A stretch of 64,000 nt of DNA from Uloborus plumipes (Eukaryota; Arthropoda; Arachnida; Araneae; Uloboridae): assembly GCA_038373865.1 (NCBI GenBank), contig JAXGGA010000033.1, positions 186,001-250,000 of the forward strand. Reading direction: 5' to 3'. A program made the position numbers and the translations under genes. Within the stretch, counting starts at the first letter, position 1. Every line of letters begins with the position of its first letter. The notes below the pieces were generated by a model. That model was not told where the DNA came from and ran no database searches. It saw only the letters and a program-made list of their open reading frames with translations. Shown here piece by piece: positions 11,345-22,469 of this stretch.

Positions 11345-12235
11345 GTTTCAATGTATGATTGTAGCAAAGAAAATTCGCCGCATCCATAAATAATTGTTTA
11401 AGTATTATAAATTTAAACTTGCATATAGTATGTTTTAAAGTTGTTTGTCAGTTGAATTATAAAAGTGCTAAAGGAAACTTATGTAAATGGTCACTGCTCA
11501 CAGCGTAATGTTTCTTTCGCAATTTTAAAGTCACGTTGAAGATTGAATGGTTACATATATTGATAAATCAAGTTGCTTCTCAAAGTTTGGATTTTATTGT
11601 GATGTAAATTAAGCTACTAATAGAATTTCCTAAAAATCGCTCAAGACACGTTCTTAAATTTAATGTATTATTTCTTTAGAAAATTCGCGTCGTTCTTTGT
11701 AATGTAAAGCAGATATATATATTTCGACCGGGAATGGGGAAAAAACATGTTTGCATTCTTTTAGGGAGAAAGTTAAATTCCATGAAACGGGATATATTTA
11801 ATTCATGAAAATCATGAATAAATGGAACATTGAGATTTCGAGGAAACAGGGAAACTACATAAAGTGCACTTTTGAAGTTGTTTAAGATTTGATGCTTTAA
11901 TCAGATTTACTCATAACATTATTTCACATTTTGCAAACAGGTCGTCTTATTTTTATAAGTTTTGAATTTCATTTCAGAACTGTATTTTAAAGTTCTGGTA
12001 ATTTCTTATTAGGTGCAATTCCTGCAAGATTGATATTCTCTCAGATGATGCGTAAAAAAGAAAGGAATTTAAAGAAATAAACGTAAGCTGTGTAGATTTA
12101 TGTAAAATTTAGGTTAAGTTTTGCATTTGTTAAAGATAGTGTTAGTTCATAATGTAGCAAAACATATGATTCTGTTATTTATCTTTTTATGACGTTACTT
12201 AAGCTTTTTTTCACGTTCCTGAAGATTAAATTTTG
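11345..12235. other. no recognised feature
   Basis: AT-rich non-coding DNA with no repeat or coding signal that I recognise. Confidence 0.45.
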
Positions 12236-12239
12236 ATCT

Positions 12240-13420
12240 AAATTTAACTCATAGTACAATATATATGGGGTAAATGGAAACAACTAAATTCGTCTTGAAA
12301 TAAATAAATACATTTGTGGATAAAAATAAAGCATATCACACAACGTTGAAAATAATACAACGATGTTTCCTGCACATTTGAGCTTCTCAAGGTTGCATTA
12401 TATCTGTGGTTTGGTTCTAAAAGGGCCTAAGTCAAAAATGTTAGTTTCGAGAAAAAGGCAATGAAAGATATTTGAGATTTTTTAGAATGCTATAACTTTC
12501 TTATATTAGAATTCCCATTATTAATTTTTGGTATTTGTTTATTGTTAGTGTAAAGAAAAATTATTTTATCATATGAAATTTTTTATATATTATATTTTAT
12601 ATTATATATTATATAAATATATAATATATATAAGAATTTATATAATATAGTATATATATTATTATCTATTATATAGACATTGGCCTTCATAGAATTAGAG
12701 TTTTACTAAATTAGAAACTTTTGATGTAAATAACACAGAATGTGAAAAAAATGACATTGGCCCCTTTAGAACCAAGCCACAGATATGATTTTAAATTCGT
12801 CTTGCTGATTAGTTGGAAGAATGAAATTTTATATAAATTTAACTTAGAGTACAATATGTTTGTGGTAAATCGAAACAAATAAATTCGTCTTGAAATAGAT
12901 AAGTACATTTGTGGATAAAAATAAAAGCATATAATACAACGTTGAAAATAATACAACGATGAATACAAGAATACGATGACAACGATGTTTCCTGCACATT
13001 TGGGCTTCTCAACGTTGCAGAATATGTTTGAGGCGGTGCGGCGGTTCGCATCCGTTTGTATAAGAACTCTATTCACAGGTTTACACACTTTATGCACATA
13101 CACAAAATATTTTACACTATAATCACATTCGGCATTGTAAATGAGCCGTAAGTGCGCGCAAGCTACTTTCTAAAAAGTGGCGCTGACGGCGTACTTTTCC
13201 TGTTGTACGTCACATCCGCCTCATGCTTTTAAATTCGTCTTATTCATTATTTGGAAGAATAAAATTTTAATATAAATTTAGCTCAGAGTATGTATGGGGG
13301 AAATGGAAACTAAATTCGTCATACTCCTTAACTAGAAGATTACATTTTGACACAAATTTAACTTAGTGTACTATATGTATGAGGTAAATGGAAACAACTA
13401 AATACGCCAAGCTCCTTATT
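12240..13420. repeat. dispersed/tandem unit 'aaatttaact(c/t)a(t/g)agtacaatat'
   Basis: A block of 60-160 nt (aaatttaactxagagtac..., gtaaatggaaacaactaaattcgtct, ...cgttgaaaataatacaacgatg) occurs near 12240 and 12836. Shorter versions start near 13273 and 13361. The first two copies share the longest stretch, through 'gatgtttcctgcacatt'. Between them lies a very AT-rich segment. The origin is unknown. Confidence 0.65.
12570..12676. repeat. low-complexity AT tract
   Basis: Roughly 100 nt almost entirely A/T with irregular TATA and ATATT units. It can form cruciforms and has no coding content. Confidence 0.85.
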
Positions 13421-13499
13421 TGGAAGATCAAATTTCAGTACATTTTTTCCTGTATTTTGAATAGATACTGCGCATAATTTTATTATTTTTTATGATATA

Positions 13500-13827
13500 C
13501 ACTGTTAAAAATTTTCCTGAAATTTCACGGTAAAATTGTACGGAAGAGAAAACGAGAATTAAAAAGCGCGAGATACGATCGAACATAGGATCGAACATAG
13601 GACCCAAATTTAGCACACTGCTTTACTATCCACGGTACCAGATGAGACACACTAGGAGAGCGGAAATAGGGTGTCATCTGCATCGCCCGGTAAGTCACGT
13701 GGTGATCAATATACGCTGCAATCGCAATTTTTTTATCGGTACAATTTACTAGAAAAATTTTATGTACTGTAAACGCTACATTTTACAGTAACATTTACCA
13801 TAAAAGCTTCCTGAATTTTTAGCAGTG
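13500..13827. mobile_element. 328-bp MITE with TA duplications
   Basis: The left end CACTGTTAAAAATTTTCCTG and the right end (inverse: CACTGCTAAAAATTCAGGAA) form imperfect inverted repeats. TA lies on both sides (13498-13499, 13828-13829). The centre holds a minus-strand tRNA-like stretch (TGGTACCGTGGATAG ... GTTCGATCC). The ends fit the Tc1/mariner type. Confidence 0.7.
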
Positions 13828-13862
13828 TAGGGAATTCAACGGGTCGAGCTGAGAATCGTTGA

Positions 13863-14462
13863 TGTAGACATAGAAGAAAAAAAAAACACTCGCTCGTACT
13901 CAAAGACTTTTCACATAAGAGACACGTGTAAAGTGTTATTTTTTCAGAAATAATGTGTTTTATACACGGGTGTTACGGGTCCGTCTTCATATTAAAATTG
14001 GCATCAACTTTAAATTTTCCTTGAGAACCCCCCTTTTTTATCATATACTTGTAATCAGCATCATAATTTTACTTTGTATACAAAATGACGTTCAATTTTT
14101 CTATCCGTTACGTCACAATTGAACTTAGAAAAAACCTCCCTGTAGTGTTAAAATTATTTTTGATACTTGTGCAATGTGCATGTGATATGCCTCAACCACG
14201 TTGGGTGCGACAAAGATTGTTTTTTTTTATATCAAAGTATGAACCAACCCAACAATAAAAGTCTCCTTTACTTCCTTTCAGATGAAATCTTGAATATTTT
14301 ATGAATTATGAAATTAATATTTGAAAAATGATGACCTGGAACCATATTATATTTTTATGGAGAAACAGTCTAGACGAGATTTCAAAAGAAAATCCGAAAT
14401 TGGAGTTCAAAATACCAGATAGTTCTTAAGATATGCTAAAGCATCTGATTCTCAAAAAAAAA
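13863..14462. mobile_element. truncated second copy of the 8766-10375 element
   Basis: It is collinear with 8766-9350, including 'cactcgctcgta', 'gagacacgtgtaa', 'tcaaagtatgaaccaacccaacaataaaa' split by small changes, and the 'gaaacagtctaga' block. It stops near an A-run at 14455-14474. The right half of the parent element is missing. Confidence 0.8.
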
Positions 14463-14474
14463 AAAAAAAAAAAA

Positions 14475-15018
14475 CAGATGGCGAAGTTATTAAAAAAAAA
14501 CAATCACTGAAATAATGCTGTATTTTAATTTTCAAAAAACTATTGATTATAACTAACTTTATTAAAATATAATTTGGTAGTTAACGGTCGCATACCTATT
14601 TATAACAGTATTGCATTTGTATTGCAATTCCTGTATCAGAACTTTGAAGATTTTATCGGGAAAAAGTAATGCTCAAACACGATACTTCCTCAAAAAAAGT
14701 TTTATTCCGTAAATGGACAAAACATGTAACTATGTGTTTGCAAAAGACCAAACTCATGAATAAATTTTCAGAACTGTCCAAAGACTGTCACAAAATGGAT
14801 AAAACATAGAAAAATAAAGCTGCTAGTTCAGATGGCTTCAAGATCTGTTTTATTTTCTTTTTCGATTTTTGTGGCGTTGGGAAAGGTTTAAATGAACTTG
14901 CATGCTGCTCTAAGTTTGTGGAAGTTTTCAAATGGATGTGTAAAACGTCGCGTAAAGATATTTAAGAAGTTTATTTCTTTTGATCAGTACGAAATTTCAC
15001 TGAAAATGCATTTAAAAA
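14475..15018. other. no recognised feature
   Basis: AT-rich DNA without a recognised coding or repeat signal. Confidence 0.4.
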
Positions 15019-15023
15019 CAGTT

Positions 15024-15272
15024 GGATGGCATTATGCAAAAAGGAGTTAACCCACAAAAACCTGATTTTGAGATAGAGGGCTTTAAAGTCAACCAACTCT
15101 GGCAAAAAGCATGGAGCTCTATATCAATATACCAATGATATGTTACCATGAAACGCTGATAGGGCTTAAATCATTTTTGCTTAATGTAGAAAGCAACATA
15201 TTTTACCATCAGAGTTGGATAACTCATTTTTTTATGTTTTGTGGGTTAACTCCTTTTTGCATTATGCCATCC
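15024..15272. mobile_element. 249-bp MITE, 4-bp duplication AGTT
   Basis: Inverted ends of about 36 bp start GGATGGCATTATGCAAAAAG (15024 onward and the inverse up to 15272). The direct repeat AGTT is at 15020-15023 and 15273-15276. There is no coding sequence. A second inverted pair (caactctgg / cagagttgg) lies inside. The superfamily is unassigned. Confidence 0.82.
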
Positions 15273-15302
15273 AGTTTAAATGTTCGATGTGTTTCATTAC
15301 AA

Positions 15303-15545
15303 CACTGCAAAACATGAACTATTGTTTTTACAGTATAATACTGGCAGCCGAGGTTCCAATTTAAAACTAAACTGCACGGTAATAAACTGTAAAGTTAGCA
15401 ATTTAATAGTTTATTACCGTAAAATGAACAATTTACAGTTTAGTACGGTAACATTTTACAGCTTATGACTAAAATTAGCAATTTTTAGTATATTACTACA
15501 AAATTAACTGTATTATACTGTAAAAACAACATTCATTTTTTAGTG
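15303..15545. mobile_element. MITE, CACTGTAAAA family (copy C)
   Basis: It starts CACTGCAAAACATGAAC, ends with 'aacattcattttttagtg', and has the usual inner blocks (ctggcagccgaggttcca, aaactgtaaa). It sits about 30 bp from the AGTT MITE. Confidence 0.75.
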
Positions 15546-15764
15546 AAGTATTATTTTCTTAACATTTTAATGAAGCATTAGGTTAAAGCAAAGCTGTTTT
15601 TTTTTTGTATTGATGATAAATAGTATTTGCTTAATGTTATTAAAAATTAGGTTAATAAATAAAATATTTGTTTTTATTGAAGCTGTTCCAATTTTTGTTA
15701 CTTACTTTCTCATTACTACAAAAGTTATTTCGCACATTTACAAATAAATTTACACTTCATTAGC

Positions 15765-16085
15765 CCGAAACTGCAATTCACGGATCGAAATAAACGAGTT
15801 GGCATTGCATGTTCCTGCCTTAACCCTTGTTTAGAGGCGGTTACTCATTGCTTTATACCCGAGCTCTGCCTTAAAATTTACGAGTTGAACGGTTCCCATG
15901 TGCGGTCGCTCGCTGGTATTTTAATTTTACATTAGCTACCAGTTTTTTTCGGCTCTCTTTGTTGTATAAGAAGATTTTTGCTTCCAACTTATTTATTTTC
16001 ATATTCTATGCTGATGAAGGCATGCTAAGCACGAAACTGCAGTACATGTATCGAAATAAGTGAGTTGGCGGTGTATTGCTAACTT
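15765..16085 (+). mobile_element. Penelope-like terminal repeat pair (tentative)
   Basis: The block 'cgaaactgca(a/g)t ... atcgaaataa(a/g)(c/t)gagttggc' occurs at about 15770 and again at about 16037, some 265 bp apart in the same direction. Before the second copy is CTGATGAAGGCATGCTAAGC followed by ACGAAAC. The order CTGATGA-stem-GAAAC is that of hammerhead ribozymes known in Penelope-like elements. The stem here is weak. With the head-to-head copy at 8536-8617, a Penelope-type source is my best inference. Confidence 0.4.
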
Positions 16086-16089
16086 CATA

Positions 16090-16955
16090 AAGAATTCGTT
16101 GAAAAACAACTCATTTTCTCTATAATTTATGGCAATTATTATTCACTTAAACTCATTATAAATTAGTAATTAAAATATCTTTTATTGTTCATTACCGATT
16201 TAACCTATTCTTATGATTTCTTCTCAGCTAACTCTGTTTGGATACTGCAAAAGGTGGGTTGAGTAGAGTTTCAACTTCTGATAACAGGCTTGCGATGAAA
16301 AAAATACAACAGAAGTAATGGATAAATTTTATGTACTTTTTCAAGCTGATTTCAGAGAAGTAATGGATACATTTTATTACGTTTGGACTTTTTGTAAAAT
16401 TGGTTTTTATTTTTGCTTAAATCTTCCATCTCAAAAATTATTCCCTAAAATATTTTATCTGGCAAAAGATGAGGTTCTTTTACTCTTAAATATACAGAAA
16501 ATATCCTATTCTTGATGATGCATCTTGATTATTCTTCAATTCATTACTTTTTATAGGTTTAAATAGAAGAGAAAGAATAAAAAGAGCCTAATTTTATTCA
16601 TCCGTAGACGAAAAAAAGGCTGTATTTCAGGAATGAAATGTTTTTAAGAAAAAAATGAAACCGTTTGGGGATATAGAATATTGATGCAGATTATGTACTG
16701 AATTTCATCAATAAACAAGAATTCTGTCAAGAACTAAACGAGCCTACTTTCCCGTACATCGACATCGGCATTGTAGCATCTGATCAATATTCTCTTGATT
16801 ATCTGAAACTAAAAATTATGTCAAACATATCTTTATAGCACTTAAAGCTGATTTCTGAAAGCAAAATATACCCTCTCATCAGATAAAATAGACACGTAAA
16901 AAGTAAATAAACGAGTCAATAAAGTTTTGTCGCACCTTTTAATGAATGTAACTGT
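16090..16955. other. no recognised feature
   Basis: AT-rich DNA with short frames only (up to about 65 codons) and no motifs. Confidence 0.4.
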
Positions 16956-16959
16956 TATA

Positions 16960-18523
16960 CACTAGGTGGCCAAAAGTATCCGGACACTTTCAAAAATTCA
17001 CATTTTTACATATAGCTCGAAAAATAAGTGATCAATTGTTCTTTAATTTTAGTCATACAAAATATAGACTTCACCGAATATTTCCAAGTTGAAATTAAAT
17101 TACCCTTGCATTTGGGGGACGACAAGAAGGGGGTTGAAAGAAAAACCGCTTTTTGACCATAACTCTTCGAAAATAGTTCGGAATAAGCTATCAATTTCAG
17201 TAATTAATTAGCATACTATGTATAATTACTGTACAAATTTCTATGAACGTACCACTCTTACTTCTGAAGATATGAAACACTTTTGAAAAAACGGCAATTT
17301 TATTTGAAGGGTTTTTGCTCATAACAAGCAGAGTTTTTGATCAAACCTAACACAACTTCAGGAAAGATGACAAAATACAAGAGAAAGAACATACTAAAAC
17401 GGTAAATAAAAATATTAAAAATTCGACGAGATATGAACGTTAAAAGGAAATAATTTTTCACGGCGCATGCGCGAACGACAGAAATTTATAACTACAAAAA
17501 TATTGTAGCCTGATTTACACTGCATCTTATAAAAAAAGTTCCAGTTGAATATCATGAAAAATGAAAAAGATATCAGCGATCTAGTGAGCTGTATTTCATT
17601 CATTCGCAGACAATACATAAATAGTGAGGGTCTGTCCACAAAGAGCTATTTTTAAATTAAAGGTTATTGCGTCGTCGTTCAAAACCAACGTTTCAGAGGG
17701 TGTCCGGATACTTTTGGAAACCTACGTATAAGGTCTTTTTGGCCGAACAGACGAAATGTGACGACAATGCCGAATATAAATTTTCAAACTGTATACAATT
17801 TAACATTGAAAAAAAAAATGATCGATTGTCACCACACTATTTGTGGACAACCCCTCACTATTTATGTATTGTCTGCGAATGAATGAAATACAGCTCACTA
17901 GATCGCTGATATCTTTTTCATTTTTCATGATATTCAACTGGAACTTTTTTTATAATATGCAGTGTAAATCAGGCTACAATATTTTTGTAGTTATAAATTT
18001 CTGTCGTTCGCGCATGCGCCGTGAAAAATTATTTCCTTTTAACGTTCATATCTCGTCGAATTTTTAATATTTTTATTTACCGTTTTAGTATGTTCTTTCT
18101 CTTGTATTTTGTCATCTTTCCTGAAGTTGTGATAAGGTTTGATCAAAAACTCTGCTTGTTATGAGCAAAAACCCTTCAAATAAAATTGCCGTTTTTTCAA
18201 AAATGTTTCATATCTTCAGAAGTAAGAGTGGTACGTTCATAAAAATTTGTACAGTACTTATACATAGTATGCTAATTAATTACTGAAATTGATAGCTTAT
18301 TCCGAGCTATTTCCGAAGAGTTATGGTCAAAAAGCGGTTTTTCTTTCAACCCCCTTCTTGTCGTCCCCCAAATGCAAGGGTAATTTAATTTCGACTTGGA
18401 AATGTTCGGTGAAGCCTATATTTTGTATGACTAAAGTTAAAGAACAATTGATCACTTATTTCTCGAGCTATATGTAAAAATGTGAATTTTTGAAAGTGTC
18501 CGGATACTTTTGGCCACCTAGTG
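16960..18523. mobile_element. 1.56-kb palindromic (foldback) element, TA duplications
   Basis: Arms 16960-17640 and 17841-18523 are near-perfect inverted repeats of about 680 bp around a 200-bp spacer. The ends read CACTAGGTGGCCAAAAGTAT and its inverse, with TA at 16958-16959 and 18524-18525. The spacer holds GTGTCCGGATACTTTTGG (17700-17717), an internal copy of the end sequence. Mirror-image small frames in the two arms are a result of the palindrome. No transposase is present. It is Tc1/mariner-like by target site. Confidence 0.9.
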
Positions 18524-18525
18524 TA

Positions 18526-19005
18526 GTTCTTCCGTAGAAAAATTCCACAATCGTTTTCAAAAGAAAAAAAATAAATAAATAAGATAAAAGTACAAAGAAC
18601 TTCAAAACACATTTTATCAAAGAAAGAAAAAAAACTCGTTCGTTAATAAAACGTCTTGAATTTCATTTTTAATCCGTTGCCAGTTGTTAAATATAAATAA
18701 GGAATAAAATGCTCTCGTGAATGAAAAATTTTTGTTAACAAAAAAAAAATCGTCTGATAAAAAAAAATAATAATAAATTAAACAAAATAAATAAACAAAA
18801 AATCGTCTGCCCAGTCAGTCATTTTTTCTGAGCCTGCATTTCCGCCATGTTTGCGGAGTCGGAGTCGGAATCAGAGTCCTCACAGAAGATTATTCAGAAA
18901 AGTACTTTACAATACATTATTTATCAAAACCATTTTCTTACAAAGTTTCCTTCTTAGTTTGAAGGAAATCCGCCTTGAAGTTCAGAATCAACATTCAATT
19001 TAAAT
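18526..19005. other. AT-rich spacer with short GGAGTCGGAGTCGG motif
   Basis: Mostly homopolymer-rich DNA. A small GC-rich patch near 18855-18880 repeats a GGAGTC hexamer three times. No gene is seen. Confidence 0.4.
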
Positions 19006-19009
19006 TTCC

Positions 19010-19970
19010 CAGTAGGCGCTCATGTTAAATTTTTTTCTGAACGGTTCATCATTGAACGAAAAATGGTTCAAATTGAAAAGTGAAATATAGGAATGAGCCT
19101 CTCCGAGATCTTTCGAACAAAAAAATGTTTATTCAATTCGGACGGTTCACTTAAGAGTTATTAGGAGGAGAAAGGTTGTTTGAACGGTTCAATGTTGAAC
19201 GAAAAAAATGTTCAAATTAAAAATTTAAATACGGTAATGAAGCATCCTTGCCGAGATCTTTTGAACAAAAAAAAGTTTGTTTAAATCGGACTGTTCATTC
19301 AAAAGTTATTAGGTGTGAGAGCTTGTTTGAACGGTTCAATGTTGAACGAAAAATTGTTCAAATCGGAAATTTAAAAACGGGGATGAAGTATCCTTGCCGA
19401 GATCTTTCGAACAAAAAAAAGTTTGTTTAAATCGGACGGTTCACTCAAAAGTTATTAGGGGTGAGAGCTTGTTTGAACGGTTCAATGTTGAACGAAAAAT
19501 TGTTCAAATCGAAAATGTAGATACGGGAATGAAGTATCCTTGAAAAGATCTTTCGAACAAAAAAAAGTTTATTCAATTCGGAAGGTTCACTTAAAAGTTA
19601 TTAGGTGGGGAAAGGTTGCTTGAACTGTTCAATGTTGAACGAAAAATTGTTCAAATCGGAAATGTAAATACGGGAATGAAGTATCCTTGAAAAGATCTTT
19701 CGAACAAAAAAAAGTTTGTTCAAATCGGACTGTTCATTAAAAAGTTAGTATCGCGGGACCGGTTGTTTGAACGGCTCAAAGTTGAACCAAAAATTGTTCA
19801 AATCAAAAAATCAAATATGGGAATGAGCTGTATTCGCCGAGATCTTTCCAACAAAAAAAAATTTGTTCGAATCGGAATGTTCATTCAAAAGTTATTAGGG
19901 GGGGACAGACAGACCGACAGACCGACCGACCGGCCGACAGACCGACACACAAATTCCCCATCTCAATACC
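19010..19970 (+). repeat. ~146-bp tandem array, then (GACC/GACA)n
   Basis: Six to seven copies carry 'tgaacggttcaatgttgaacgaaaaattgt', 'gagatctttcgaacaaaaaa' and 'cggacggttcattcaaaagttatta'. The last block recurs near 19155, 19305, 19450, 19598, 19743 and 19888, so the unit is about 146 bp. The array ends in a GACA/GACC run (19907-19950) and an AT-rich tail. Central minisatellites followed by such a tail are seen in Helentron/DINE-type non-autonomous elements; this assignment is inference. Confidence 0.8.
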
Positions 19971-20170
19971 CTACTTTCAAATTTTTAATTTCTCGATATT
20001 TATTTTAGATGCATTAAGCCAATTTTAATGCTTTTTTCGTCTCTTTTATTTTTAACGGGAAAGTAGGCTAAAAATGGTACCCTAATCAGGGGTGCTGCTG
20101 GTACTACAACGTTTCACTCTTAAAGGTGCCTTATACAACATTTAATTTTGACAGTGTAGATTTATTATTT

Positions 20171-21857
20171 TCTCTACTAATAATAAAGCTGAAGGTGGGT
20201 CTGTCTGTCCTTCTTTCTGTCTATCTGTCTGTTACGCGCGTAGCGCCAAAACCGTTCGGTCGATTTTCATGCCACTTGGCACAAAATTAGTTTGTAGCAT
20301 GTAGTTTTGCACCTCGAAGCGATTTTTCGAAAATTCCATTTCGTTCTTTTTCTATTCGAATTCTTAGCAGAAATTCGATAAAATAGGGAAGAAATATTTC
20401 ATACACATTTTCAAGTCTTATGTCGTTCGAAAGCTTGAAATTTTCTGCACAAAATGAAGTTTTTCCAAAGTTTCTACGATCATCAGGAGAGCTGTAACAA
20501 TTGTTTTTAGAATCCCGGAATTCAAGGCTTATCTTCAGTAAAGAGCCAAACGATTCTAAAATGGTTGAACTCGAGAATAAAATTTGTTTGAAAAGATAGA
20601 TGAAATGAATTATTTTATCAACGGAAATCAACTTTTCATGTTGTTACCATGGTTACGTGTTCATACTTATTTTTGTTTCGTTCTTTTTCCAGCGTTGCCA
20701 GGCGTAGTATTTTTGATACTACGGTAGTATTTTTTTGGCCCAAATAAGGAGCGTAGTATTTTCCGTCAACCCTGTTTCCAAAAAACTAATGACTTAATTA
20801 AAAAATTTGGCGGATTTTTTTTTTTTTTTTTCATTTTCATAGATTTCGCATTTCAGCAACATTGATTTTGGCAACGTTTGGAAACAGTAGTATTTTGTAA
20901 GATTTTTTTTAGAGGAGGCGTAGTATTTTTGTTTCAATTCTCTGGCAACCCTGTCTTTTTCCGGGTGAAAATGCTTTGGAACCCTGCTTGGCGCGTTTTC
21001 AAAAACTACGCAAAATAGCCAGGGTTACCACGCTTGGCGCGCCTATCGCCCATTTAGCCAGAAAAGGGTACCAAAAGCACAGATTGATCAAATATCGTAT
21101 CAATTGCGTTATTGCATCGTTCTTTTTAAAGTGTTTCATTTCGGAAAATGTATTGTTTTGTTTTTAAAGCTAGGAAATAAAACTTTCTTCTTCTTTTTAA
21201 CTTTGGTTAGATTTCCGTTGGTTTCTGTGAGCAACAAAATTGTTCTTATTTTCTCTTTTAGCTTATTTTTGTGCATCTCCCCTTGGGGTTGCATTCGAAT
21301 GTTCCAAGGGGGTGTTTTACCCCTTTTATGGAGTAAATCAGTGTTCATGTCAATGCAGACAAAAGTGATATGAATTGGCGCGACCACTTGGCAATATATC
21401 GCCAAGCTTTCGGTCGTCAAGTATTTGCTGCCAATTTGGCGACATATCGCCAAGTTAGAGAAAAAAAATGTTTTCTTTTTTTTATTTGGACTCAATTTGG
21501 CGCTATTGGTGATATTTTGCGATAAATCCACTGAATTATGTTAAAATCGGCGATATTTAGGGGATTAATAATTGTAAAACATTTTTTTTTTGCATTGTTT
21601 CGTGGCAAACTAGGGATATAAATGTTTGAACTGTTATCTTGCTCACTCCAAGCACTATTTTAGCACTTAAGGCATCTTCTAAGAAATTTACACGTAAAAT
21701 TAAGTAGCATGGGGTCCATACCAGATTTTTATATCATACTTTGAAGGAATTATAGTTGAATTACAACTAAAATAGAGCATTTTTTCTGCTACATCAATTA
21801 TTTTACAAATGAACTTTTAATTTTATACCACGGGCAAAGCTGTGCGGGTACCACTAG
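20171..21857 (+). mobile_element. non-autonomous Helitron-like element
   Basis: The 5' end reads TCTCTACTAATAATAAAGCT, followed by a CTGTCTGT-rich stretch and 'gttacgcgcgtagcgccaaaaccgttcggtcgattttcatg'-type sequence given here in parts. The 3' end reads CACGGGCAAAGCTGTGCGGG then ACCACTAG, which has a short hairpin and the CTAG terminus, and is followed by T. This is Helitron end structure. No Rep/helicase frame is present. A related fragment is at 190-500, and a reversed, rearranged relative at 34600-35998. Confidence 0.75.
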
Positions 21858-22469
21858 TTTTACATAAATTCATTCATTTATTCAAATAAAATGAACCGAA
21901 TTTATATCCATCAATTTTATTTTTATGGTTATTAGTTCTTCACCCTGATTTTTCTGCTAAATCAACACAATTGGAAAAACAAACATTCGTTAGAAAAAAT
22001 AAAACCCTTCCAAATCGAAAGCTTGTCGTATTATGCGAGGAGGTGGTGAGAGAAATAAAATATCAAAAACGTCATGTTTGTTTAGGATTGATGATGTTTG
22101 AGTACAGCTACTCTCACTGAATTGGAAGTCGTTGCAAGCAAATAGCTTCAGAAATGTATGAGGCTTTTCTTAAATTAGAAAGGAGAGATAAATGACGCTC
22201 ATTTGAAATTCTGGGAGGATATAAATTCTGTTTCAAAATCTATTACGCGAAACGTTTTGTTTGGTTTATACCTTTTGAATTTTCTTTCTTTTTTTAGCAT
22301 AGAAAACGTATTTTCGCTTTTTATTTGATTTACCTAGTACAACAAAATAAAAATCAGTTGAAATATATTCAATGTAATTTTCAACCTTATATTATACGAT
22401 TATTTTTGTATTTTATTTCCTGATGCTGCATTCCACTTGATAGAATGCTTGATGTATAAAATTAAATAT

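Noticed and set aside
12711..13103. 130-codon minus-strand frame
   Set aside because: It spans a dispersed repeat, has a composition-driven sequence and no recognised domain.
17415..18067. Two similar 74-codon frames on opposite strands
   Set aside because: They are mirror images produced by the palindromic element, not a duplicated gene.
20287..20631. 114-codon minus-strand frame within the Helitron-like element
   Set aside because: No Rep, helicase or other motif; the homologous reversed copy does not preserve it.
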